Of a stretch of DNA of 10,762 bases, positions 1 to 6,131 are shown in pieces. Numbering within the stretch: position 1 is the stretch's first letter; every line of letters begins with the position of its first letter. The notes below the pieces were generated by a model. The model saw only the letters and a list, made by a program, of their open reading frames with translations, searched no databases and had not been told where the DNA came from. A program made the translations under genes and the position numbers. The stretch comes from a bacterium (GTDB lineage: Bacteria; Latescibacterota; UBA2968), in contig JAPUJS010000640.1 in assembly GCA_027296045.1 (NCBI GenBank), positions 1 to 10,762 on the forward strand, read 5' to 3'.

Positions 1-173
1 GGATCGGGCGTTTGCATCAAAAAGCTCATCCCACAGGTTACTGTCCCACCGCGTTTGGGGGTTGCTGCGAATAGGAAGGGCGTGTGGACACCGACGGTCG
101 CGGTGCCTATTGCTCCAATAGCGGCGAGTTCCAGGAACTGCCTGCGGTCGTATGTTCTGGGGTTTTTGTTCAT
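1..173 (-). CDS. Tat-exported ABC solute-binding protein, family 5, third tandem copy (partial, N-terminus only)
   Basis: This is the first 57 codons of a gene that runs leftward off the window. It starts at the ATG complementary to 171-173. The protein begins MNKNPRTYDRRQFLELAAIG, continues with a hydrophobic segment, and reaches the stretch ATPKRGGTVTCG followed by FLMQTPDP. This aligns without gaps to the N-termini of the two complete solute-binding proteins upstream (342-2042 and 2116-3816), so it is a third member of a tandem array. The twin arginines at residues 10-11 followed by QFL mark a Tat export signal, and cleavage is probable near residues 36-37. The start is fixed by homology, because no good Shine-Dalgarno sits upstream. 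The family captures peptides or other oligomers in the periplasm for ABC importers; the ligand is unknown. The rest of the protein, and whether it is intact, lies outside the window. Confidence 0.85.
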   Translation of the reverse strand, partial: MNKNPRTYDRRQFLELAAIGAIGTATVGVHTPFLFAATPKRGGTVTCGMSFLMQTPD

Positions 174-190
174 GGCGATGTTTACCTAAC

Positions 191-222
191 CCCCCGGCCC
201 CCTTTCCTGGAAGGAAAGGGGG
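191..222. repeat. GC-rich REP-like palindrome
   Basis: A run of C and G (191-197) leads into a perfect inverted repeat: CCCCCTTTCC at 198-207 and GGAAAGGGGG at 213-222, with a five-base loop TGGAA. It lies in the 168-base gap between two tandem binding-protein genes, a gap 95 bases longer than the equivalent one at 2043-2115. The stem is strong, but no T-run follows on either strand, so it is not a classical intrinsic terminator. Its form matches dispersed REP-type or MITE-like palindromes seen in many environmental genomes. It could attenuate transcription into the third copy or stabilise the upstream message. Whether it is repeated elsewhere in the genome cannot be seen here. Confidence 0.6.
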
Positions 223-341
223 AGAAAGGCTTGTGACTGATAGGCGCGGTTTCTTGGGGGAATATGAAGAGGTGCTAGACTGGGTTGTCGATATGCAATT
301 TTTGGTGTCCAAAACATAGTCGCTTAGCAGGCGTTTTTTCG

Positions 342-2042
342 TCAGTCTTCCACCCAGGTTTCGGCAAAGGCGTGTTCGGCCTGGTAATAGTTCCAGGGTT
401 TGAAGTTTTTGAGCCTGTTGGACCAGGCGCTTGCGATGATTTCTTGATTGTTGGCGAGCCAGTATGCTTTGTCACTTGCTCTTTGGACGACCTTTTTGAA
501 CGTTGCCCGTCTCTTCTGGGGGTCCGATTCCTCAGCCATCTTGTCGAGGAGCCGGTCCATCTCCGGGTCTTTGACGCCCAATCTGGGAGAATAGCCGTTG
601 AAAGGCTCAAGAGGATCGGTGTGCAGATAGGTGTAGTAGAATTCCATAGGGTCTTCGCCCCGGATGCTCTGCATCATCATATGGTAGGTATAGGTGCGAA
701 AATTCAGGGGATACTGGGATCCAACCTGGGACGTGATCTGGATGCGAAATCCTGCAGGCCTGGCCATCTGCTGGACGATTTGGGCTCTGAGCTCATTTTT
801 GCCCCAGATGGGCGGGATCTTGAAGTGGACGTCCAGGCCATTGGGGTAACCGGCCTCCTTGAGAAGGGCTTTGGCTTTTGCAATATCCCGTTTTCTGCCC
901 TGGATGTCTGTATATCCCCAGAATGAAATCTCTGGATTAAATCCCTGATACATGGGAATGCCCAGGTCTCCGTAAAGGGCTTTGGCCAGGGTCTCCCTGT
1001 CCAGGCAGTAGTCGAGGGCCTGACGGACCCGTTCGTCCTTAAAGGGCGTATCCATTTCTGGATGGCAGTTCAAATAGATTGTTCTGACGTCCGGATAAAT
1101 AATCGGCATGAGATGCAGTTTTTCTTTTTCTAGATAATGCGGCTCATTCAGTTTTTTCCCCTTCACGTGTGGCTCTAACCAGGTGCTCTCTACACTCCAG
1201 GTGTAGTCAATATTTCCCGCACGCATCGCCATGGTGCGTGGCCCGTCCTGTCCCATGACTTTATAGATGATTTTATCCAGATAGGGCAACCCTTCGATCC
1301 GGTAGTTGTCGAACCGTTCGTAAATGGCCTGATGGATCTGTTGGTACTCAACCATTTTGAAAGGGCCGGTTCCTGGGGGTGCAACTGTTGTGGGTCTGAA
1401 GGTGGGTGTAAAGCCCCAGGTTGCGCCGTAGGGGATGGAATCCTTGGGCATAATGGGGGTATAGCACCAGGCGTTGGCTGTGAGAAAACCACCGTAGGGG
1501 CTGGACAGGTTGGCCACGAGGGTGTATCGATCTGGGGTTTCTACAGACTCCAGATAGTGGGTCAGGAACTTGCGGACACCAGAAAAGTGAATCGGATCTT
1601 TGATTCTCATCCAGTTCCATTCGATATCTTCGGAATCCAGTTCTTTGCCGTTGTGGAATTCGACGCCTTTTTTAAGGTGGAAGACGTAGCGCCGACCTTC
1701 TTTCTCGATTTCCCAGTTGTCTGCCAGCATCGGTTGAACGACGGGAATGTTTGCATCTGGCCCTTGCTCTTCCAGGAGTCTGAGTCGTTCTGCAATCGGT
1801 GTTAGCGTGGCCAGGCCTTCCCAACTGGGAGCGCTGCATTGACGGCCCCATGTTCCGATATATCGATGGGGATCGGGCGTTTGCATTAAAAAACCCGTGC
1901 CAACGGTGATGGTGCCACCGCGTTTGGGGGTGGCTGCCCATACGGAGGGTGTGTTGAGAGGAAAGGCTGCGGTGCCTGCAGCCCCAATCGCGGCAAGCGC
2001 TAAGAACTGTCTGCGGTCATATGTTCTGGGGTCTTTGTCCAT
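342..2042 (-). CDS. Tat-exported ABC transporter solute-binding protein, family 5 (DppA/OppA-like), second tandem copy
   Basis: This is a 566-residue periplasmic binding protein of the SBP_bac_5 (cluster C) family, which delivers oligopeptides, oligosaccharides or related solutes to an ABC permease. Residues 1-36 are a Tat signal: DRRQFLALAAIG with R10-R11, a hydrophobic core, then SVWA before ATPKRGG. Family landmarks are FHLKKGVEFHNGKELDSEDI (121-140), the GTGPFKM turn (224-230), RVRQALDYCLDRE (338-350) and AKALLKEAGYPNG further on. The frame stays open upstream to about 2204, but the ATG at 2042 is chosen because it gives the same length and the same N-terminus as the neighbour at 2116-3816. 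No clear Shine-Dalgarno precedes it. It is 73 bases downstream of that neighbour and probably shares its transcript. The two proteins align end to end and diverge most around residues 287-320, which could reflect different ligands. The ligand is unknown. Confidence 0.93.
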   Translation of the reverse strand: MDKDPRTYDRRQFLALAAIGAAGTAAFPLNTPSVWAATPKRGGTITVGTGFLMQTPDPHRYIGTWGRQCSAPSWEGLATLTPIAERLRLLEEQGPDANIPVVQPMLADNWEIEKEGRRYVFHLKKGVEFHNGKELDSEDIEWNWMRIKDPIHFSGVRKFLTHYLESVETPDRYTLVANLSSPYGGFLTANAWCYTPIMPKDSIPYGATWGFTPTFRPTTVAPPGTGPFKMVEYQQIHQAIYERFDNYRIEGLPYLDKIIYKVMGQDGPRTMAMRAGNIDYTWSVESTWLEPHVKGKKLNEPHYLEKEKLHLMPIIYPDVRTIYLNCHPEMDTPFKDERVRQALDYCLDRETLAKALYGDLGIPMYQGFNPEISFWGYTDIQGRKRDIAKAKALLKEAGYPNGLDVHFKIPPIWGKNELRAQIVQQMARPAGFRIQITSQVGSQYPLNFRTYTYHMMMQSIRGEDPMEFYYTYLHTDPLEPFNGYSPRLGVKDPEMDRLLDKMAEESDPQKRRATFKKVVQRASDKAYWLANNQEIIASAWSNRLKNFKPWNYYQAEHAFAETWVED

Positions 2043-2115
2043 TGTGGTTCGTTCGCCGTTCGTTATGGTTCGCCAGCAGGAACTGGCTGCTACCTGTTTT
2101 GGTTGGACTGAAAGG

Positions 2116-3816
2116 TTAATCTTCAACCCAGGCTTCGGCGAAGGCCTGCTCGAATTGGTAATAGGCCCAGGGTTTGAAGTTTTTGAGTCTGTCAGACCAG
2201 GCACTGGAGAGAATTTCCTGGGTGTGAGGGATTAAATAGGCTTTATCAATCATGCGCTGAACCACCTTTTTGAAAACGGCTCTTCTCTTCTGAACATCGG
2301 ATTCTTGGGCCGTTTGGTCCAGAAGCCGGTCCATCTCCGCATCCTTTATACCCAATCTTGGAGAGAGGCCGTTATAAGGCACCGCCGGATCGGTGTGCAG
2401 GTAGTTGTAGTGGAAGTTCATGGGGTCTTCGTGTGAGAGATTCTGCATCATCATCTGGTAGTTATAGGTGCGGAAGTTCGCTCCGTACTGAGAGCCAATC
2501 TGTGAGACGATTGAGATGCGGAATCCAGCAGGTTTGGCCATCTGCTGGATGATTTGTGCTCGCAGGTCATTTTTGCCCCAAACAGGCGTAATCTTAAATT
2601 CTACGTCCAGGCCATTGGGGTAGCCGGCCTCTTTGAGGAGTGCCCTGGCTTTTGTGATGTCCCGTTCTCGGCCTTTGATGTCGGTGAAACCCCAGGCGGA
2701 AATATCTGGGTTAAAGCCTTGCACTTTGGGGATGGCCAGATCGCCATACAGGGCTTTTGCCAGGATTTTTCGGTCGATGCAGTAGTCCAGGGCTTTTCGC
2801 ACGCGTTCGTCTTTGAAGGGCGTGTCCCGGTCGGGATGCATATTCATATAAATCGTGCGAGTGGCCAGATTGATATAGGGGTAGAAGTTTATGTTGTCTT
2901 TTTTGAAATGGTGTCGCACTTTCGGTTTTCTCCCCTCCAATTGCTTTGCCAGCCAGTTGTTCTCCACACTCCAGGTATAGTCCAGGTTTCCGGCACGAAG
3001 GGCCATCGTTCTCGGACCGTCCTGGCTCATCACCTTATAGATGATCCTATCCAGGTAGGGTAAGCCATCGATTCGGTAATCGTCGAACCGTTCGTAGACA
3101 GCCCGATGAATTTGCTGGTATTCAACCATTTGAAAGGGACCGGTGCCAGGGGGGGCAACCGAAGGGGGCTTGAAGGTGGGGGTAAACCCCCAGATGGATC
3201 CATAGGGGATGGTATTTTTGGGTAAAATGACAGTGAAGCACCAGGCGTTGGCCATGAGAAATGCACCGTAGGATTGAGACAGGTTGGCCACGACGGTGTA
3301 TCGGTCCGGGGTTTCGATGGATTCGAGGAATACGGTGAGGAATTGTCGGGCGGCAGATATGTGTATCGGATCCTGGATTCGCTTCCAGCTCCATGCGACA
3401 TCTTCAGAATTGAGTTCTTTGCCGTTGTGGAATTGGACGCCTTTTTTAAGGTGGAAGACGTAGCGGCGGCCTTCTTTGTCCATTTCCCAGTTGTCAGCCA
3501 GCATCGGTTGAACTTCGGGAATGGCGGCGTCTGGACCTTGCTCTTTTAAGAGTCTGGCCCGTTCTGCAACAGGTGTGGGTGTGGTCAGGCCTTCCCAGCA
3601 GGGCGCGATGCACTGGCGGCCCCACCCTCCGGTGTAGCGGTGTGGATCGGGCGTCTGCATCAAGAGGCCCACACCGCAGGTGATTGTGCCGCCGCGTTTT
3701 GGAGTGGATGCAAAGGCAGAAGGGGTACTGAGGCCGAGGGCAGCGGTTCCGACGGCTCCAGCAGCAGCAAGTTCTAAGAATTGTCTGCGATCGTATGTTT
3801 TGACATCCTGGCTCAT
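2116..3816 (-). CDS. Tat-exported ABC transporter solute-binding protein, family 5 (DppA/OppA-like), first tandem copy
   Basis: This is a 566-residue member of the SBP_bac_5 family, exactly as long as its paralogue at 342-2042. It starts MSQDVKTYDRRQFLELAAAG, a Tat signal with R10-R11, and cleavage is likely after AFA at residue 36, before STPKRGG. The body shows the family signature FHLKKGVQFHNGKELNSEDV (121-140), GTGPFQM (224-230) and RVRKALDYCIDRK (338-350), and ends in a conserved AEAWVED. A weak purine-rich ribosome site (GAGAAG) lies six bases before the ATG. It follows the NIPSNAP gene by only 22 bases, so the two are very likely co-transcribed and perhaps translationally coupled. No permease or ATPase gene is visible in the window, so its ABC partner must be elsewhere. 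The substrate cannot be read from sequence. The link to sulfatases suggests a sulfated organic compound, but that is inference. Confidence 0.94.
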   Translation of the reverse strand: MSQDVKTYDRRQFLELAAAGAVGTAALGLSTPSAFASTPKRGGTITCGVGLLMQTPDPHRYTGGWGRQCIAPCWEGLTTPTPVAERARLLKEQGPDAAIPEVQPMLADNWEMDKEGRRYVFHLKKGVQFHNGKELNSEDVAWSWKRIQDPIHISAARQFLTVFLESIETPDRYTVVANLSQSYGAFLMANAWCFTVILPKNTIPYGSIWGFTPTFKPPSVAPPGTGPFQMVEYQQIHRAVYERFDDYRIDGLPYLDRIIYKVMSQDGPRTMALRAGNLDYTWSVENNWLAKQLEGRKPKVRHHFKKDNINFYPYINLATRTIYMNMHPDRDTPFKDERVRKALDYCIDRKILAKALYGDLAIPKVQGFNPDISAWGFTDIKGRERDITKARALLKEAGYPNGLDVEFKITPVWGKNDLRAQIIQQMAKPAGFRISIVSQIGSQYGANFRTYNYQMMMQNLSHEDPMNFHYNYLHTDPAVPYNGLSPRLGIKDAEMDRLLDQTAQESDVQKRRAVFKKVVQRMIDKAYLIPHTQEILSSAWSDRLKNFKPWAYYQFEQAFAEAWVED

Positions 3817-3838
3817 GGCAATCTTCTCACTTTCGATC

Positions 3839-4498
3839 TCACGGTCGCCAACTGCTGATGGGGCGCAGAATCTGGACGTTGGTGTCGATCAACATTGCTG
3901 CGCGTTCCTGGACTGCTTTGTATCCATCTTTCCAGATGGCACGCATTTCAGGATCGGCAGGCTCTGGTGCACGCCCGCGTGTGTCTTCCCAGTGTGCTAA
4001 GTCGTCATAATGGCTGATCATATAAATACGGGTTTCGGGGGCCATGATGGAGAGCCACTGCGCTAAAGGTCGGTGCCTTAATCCACGTTCGGCCCAATGC
4101 CACCAGTGGTTTTCCGATAGATCTACCAGACGATCTATATTTTTTCTTTCAATCTTGTAGGTCCGCAGCGTATAGATTCCCGGATTGTCCCCCTGTGCAT
4201 CTTCCGTGGGCTGGCGCCTGGTTAGTGGGCGCAGAACAATTGTTTGCGTGTCTTTGACAAGCTTCAGGCGTTCCGAAATGCCCCCTTCTTGTGGCAAGTC
4301 CTGCGCTTTTTGCCACTGGATCAAGCTGTCGAAACAAGACATCGAGAGAATGCGTTCCGGCGCTCCGAGGACGACCGTCCAGACGCCTACAATCCGCTCG
4401 CCTCGTTGTTCCTGAGCAGATCGAGACGCTTCGGTGATACGGATAAATTCACTATAATCCTTTCGGTCTATTTGAAAGGTCTGCAATGTGTAAATCAT
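3839..4498 (-). CDS. NIPSNAP-family protein with two tandem domains
   Basis: This is a 219-residue cytoplasmic protein with no signal peptide or membrane segment. It holds two copies of a NIPSNAP-type ferredoxin-like (dimeric alpha/beta barrel) fold. Copy 1 runs from MIYTLQTFQIDRKDYSEF to IVLRPL (about 1-92). Copy 2 runs from IYTLRTYKIERKNIDRLV to VQILRPI (about 108-213). Each opens with a strand of the form IYTLxTxxIxRK and closes with a strand ending LRP. Bacterial NIPSNAP proteins mostly have no assigned reaction; related folds include monooxygenases and ligand-binding dimers. Here the duplication could form the dimer-like barrel within one chain. The ATG at 4498 is chosen because MIYT is the usual family start. 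GGAGGA at 4511-4516 is the ribosome site, with a rather long 12-base spacing. The gene lies 32 bases after the sulfatase and 22 bases before the first binding protein, so it belongs to that operon. No catalytic residue can be named. Confidence 0.85.
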   Translation of the reverse strand: MIYTLQTFQIDRKDYSEFIRITEASRSAQEQRGERIVGVWTVVLGAPERILSMSCFDSLIQWQKAQDLPQEGGISERLKLVKDTQTIVLRPLTRRQPTEDAQGDNPGIYTLRTYKIERKNIDRLVDLSENHWWHWAERGLRHRPLAQWLSIMAPETRIYMISHYDDLAHWEDTRGRAPEPADPEMRAIWKDGYKAVQERAAMLIDTNVQILRPISSWRP

Positions 4499-4530
4499 CT
4501 CTGGCCTGTCTCCTCCGGGAAATAGGATTT

Positions 4531-5889
4531 TTATCCGCGTTCCTTGAGATCATAAATGGCAATCATATAAGGATGATCCAGGTCCAGGTGGGTGAGGGTG
4601 TCGGGGTTTTCGACCCGGCCGGCGGGTCGAATATTTTCCCCCTGAATGCCTGCTGCATCATCGCCAATGTCTTTGCGACAGGCATCGATTTTGGCGGTGA
4701 GATCCTGAACCACATCGGGGTGCTGGTTGTAGAGGTTATTGGTTTCGCCGATGTCCGCTTCCAGGTCGTAGAGTTCCTGTATTTCACCATCGTCTTTTCG
4801 AACATGAAGTTTCCATTTGCCGCTGCGCACGGCTTCAATGGAATTGCGCTTGTAATAAAAAAAGGATTCATGCTGTGATGCAGCGTTTTCTTCGGCAAAC
4901 ATAAGTGGCCGGATGTCATTTCCGTCGATGATTCGATCTGTGGGAGTGTCTGCGCCCCCGATGGCTGCAAGTGTGGGGTAGAAGTCCATCGACAGGGTGA
5001 GTTCACTGGACACTGCTCCTGCGGGAATCTGGCCGGGCCAGCGCATGATGCAAGGGACGCGTTGGCCGCCTTCCCAGGTGGTGCCTTTGGTGGCCCGCAA
5101 AGGCGCATTGCTGCCCCCTTCGTCGCGGACCCTGGAACCGTTGTCGCTGGTGAAGATGACGAGGGTGTTGTCGTCCAGCCCAAGGGATTTCAGTTCGTGG
5201 AACAGGACAGCGGCTGCCCAGTCGATACAGGCCACGGCTGCGCCGTAGACGCCGTTTTCGGATTCCTGGACAAAACGGGCGGGTGGATAGTGAGGTAAAT
5301 GCACGTGCATATGGGCCAGGTAGAGGAAGAAGGGGTTGTCTTTGTTTTCGCGAATAAAGCGAACGGATTCTTCGACATAGCGTTCGGTGATGCCCCGTTG
5401 GTCGGGCTGGGCCTGAATCACTTCTTCGTCTCGCAAGAGCGGCAGAGGCGGATTTTTGTCGTCTTCTCTTTGAATGCCCATATCGTTGCTGTAGGGAATG
5501 CCATAATAGCTGTCGAAGCCGTGTCTTGTGGGCAGAAATTCTTTTTGATCTCCGCAGTGCCATTTGCCCACAATTTTGGTGGCGTAGCCCACACCTTTGA
5601 GGAGTTTGGCAATGGTGATTTCGTCCGGGTTTAGGCCCACGGGCTGACCGGGAAAGAGCACCCAGCGACCGTCGAAGGAACCAAAGCCAATGCGCGGCGG
5701 ATAACACCCGGTGAGCATGGCTCCTCTGGACGGTGAGCAGACAGGAGAGGCCATGTAAAAGTCGGTAAAACGCATGCCTTCTTCGGCCATCTTATCGAGC
5801 GCAGGAGTTTTATTGATTTCAGAACCGTAACAGCCCAGGTCGCCGTAGCCGAGGTCATCGCAGTTGATCAATATAATATTGGGTTGCAT
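4531..5889 (-). CDS. Type I (formylglycine-dependent) sulfatase, arylsulfatase A-like, no signal peptide
   Basis: This is a 452-residue sulfatase that hydrolyses a sulfate ester. The metal-site start is NIILINCDDLGYGDLGCYG with D11-D12. The formylglycine motif is CSPSRGAMLTG, with C51 (codon TGC) as the residue to be oxidised and R55 beside it. Further active-site landmarks are GKWHCG (K109, H111), HMHVHLP (H197), FTSDNG (D249-N250) and ATKGTTWEGG (K268). The C-terminal part contains the usual ELYDLEADIGETNNL segment (about 372-386). All key residues seem present. Maturation needs a formylglycine-generating enzyme or anaerobic SAM maturase, neither of which is in the window. The ATG at 5889 is chosen over a TTG nine codons upstream because AAAGGA lies five bases before it and NIILIN is the normal family start. 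No signal peptide is visible, so the enzyme is probably cytoplasmic. It is the first gene of the leftward operon. The substrate is unknown. Confidence 0.95.
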   Translation of the reverse strand: MQPNIILINCDDLGYGDLGCYGSEINKTPALDKMAEEGMRFTDFYMASPVCSPSRGAMLTGCYPPRIGFGSFDGRWVLFPGQPVGLNPDEITIAKLLKGVGYATKIVGKWHCGDQKEFLPTRHGFDSYYGIPYSNDMGIQREDDKNPPLPLLRDEEVIQAQPDQRGITERYVEESVRFIRENKDNPFFLYLAHMHVHLPHYPPARFVQESENGVYGAAVACIDWAAAVLFHELKSLGLDDNTLVIFTSDNGSRVRDEGGSNAPLRATKGTTWEGGQRVPCIMRWPGQIPAGAVSSELTLSMDFYPTLAAIGGADTPTDRIIDGNDIRPLMFAEENAASQHESFFYYKRNSIEAVRSGKWKLHVRKDDGEIQELYDLEADIGETNNLYNQHPDVVQDLTAKIDACRKDIGDDAAGIQGENIRPAGRVENPDTLTHLDLDHPYMIAIYDLKERG

Positions 5890-5894
5890 GGGTG

Positions 5895-5900
5895 TCCTTT
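5895..5900 (-). promoter_or_regulatory. Ribosome-binding site of the leftward sulfatase
   Basis: On the minus strand this reads AAAGGA, with five bases before the ATG at 5889. It settles the start codon in favour of MQPN rather than the TTG upstream, which would add nine residues with no family counterpart. Confidence 0.65.
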
Positions 5901-5940
5901 CTAAAATAGGAAGCAAAATGCGAAAAGGTTTGCACGCTAC

Positions 5941-5969
5941 AGGTTAGTTATCTTGAAAGGATTGGTCAA
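5941..5969 (-). promoter_or_regulatory. Candidate sigma-70-type promoter for the leftward sulfatase operon
   Basis: On the minus strand TTGACC (complement of 5964-5969) matches five of six bases of the -35 consensus. It is followed after 17 bases by TAACCT (complement of 5941-5946), a poor -10 match. An A/T-rich stretch lies just upstream of the -35, as in UP elements. It would give a leader of about 45 bases before the ATG at 5889. The -35 box and spacing support it and the -10 box does not. The organism's sigma-factor consensus is unknown. Confidence 0.35.
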
Positions 5970-5973
5970 CCAA
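5962..5973. promoter_or_regulatory. Possible operator dyad over the -35 box
   Basis: TTGGTCAACCAA is a perfect inverted repeat of five-base arms (TTGGT / ACCAA) around a two-base centre, and it overlaps the candidate -35 element. Its position in the divergent promoter region suggests a regulator site, but short dyads arise by chance and no regulator gene is in the window. Confidence 0.25.
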
Positions 5974-6131
5974 AAAAATTGAATTGATGTGAAAAAACGG
6001 TTTGCGAGAAATGCTTGCAAGCTTTTTTGCTGGACGCCTATTGGACATCGGGTTATTTTGGCACATAGTATTTAGAGAGGCCATGTCTGAAAGCTTCTTG
6101 TAAAGGGGTTCAAGCCTGTGTTGGGGGACGG

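Noticed and set aside
300..314. Dyad TTTTGG-TGT-CCAAAA downstream of the second binding-protein copy
   Set aside because: The stem is six mostly A/T pairs with a three-base loop, too weak to call a terminator or operator.
285..926. Open frame of 213 codons on the plus strand across the end of the binding-protein gene
   Set aside because: It lies antisense to a well-supported solute-binding protein gene, has no recognisable domain, and similar antisense frames appear over the paralogue.
2072..2091. Possible terminator hairpin between the two complete binding-protein genes
   Set aside because: There are two competing five-base stems (GCCAG/CTGGC and AGCAG/CTGCT) and no T-run follows on the minus strand, so a terminator is not supported.
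2043..2204. N-terminal extension of the second binding-protein copy by 54 residues
   Set aside because: The extension is the shifted-frame reading of the end of the preceding paralogue; the ATG at 2042 gives a normal Tat signal and the same length as the neighbour.
5003..5707. Long alternative minus-strand frame inside the first sulfatase gene (234 codons)
   Set aside because: It is Arg/Ser/Pro-rich and low in recognisable motifs, while the overlapping frame carries the complete sulfatase active site.
5890..5916. Upstream TTG start for the first sulfatase adding nine residues
   Set aside because: The added residues do not resemble a signal peptide or family sequence, and the ATG at 5889 has a well-placed AAAGGA.
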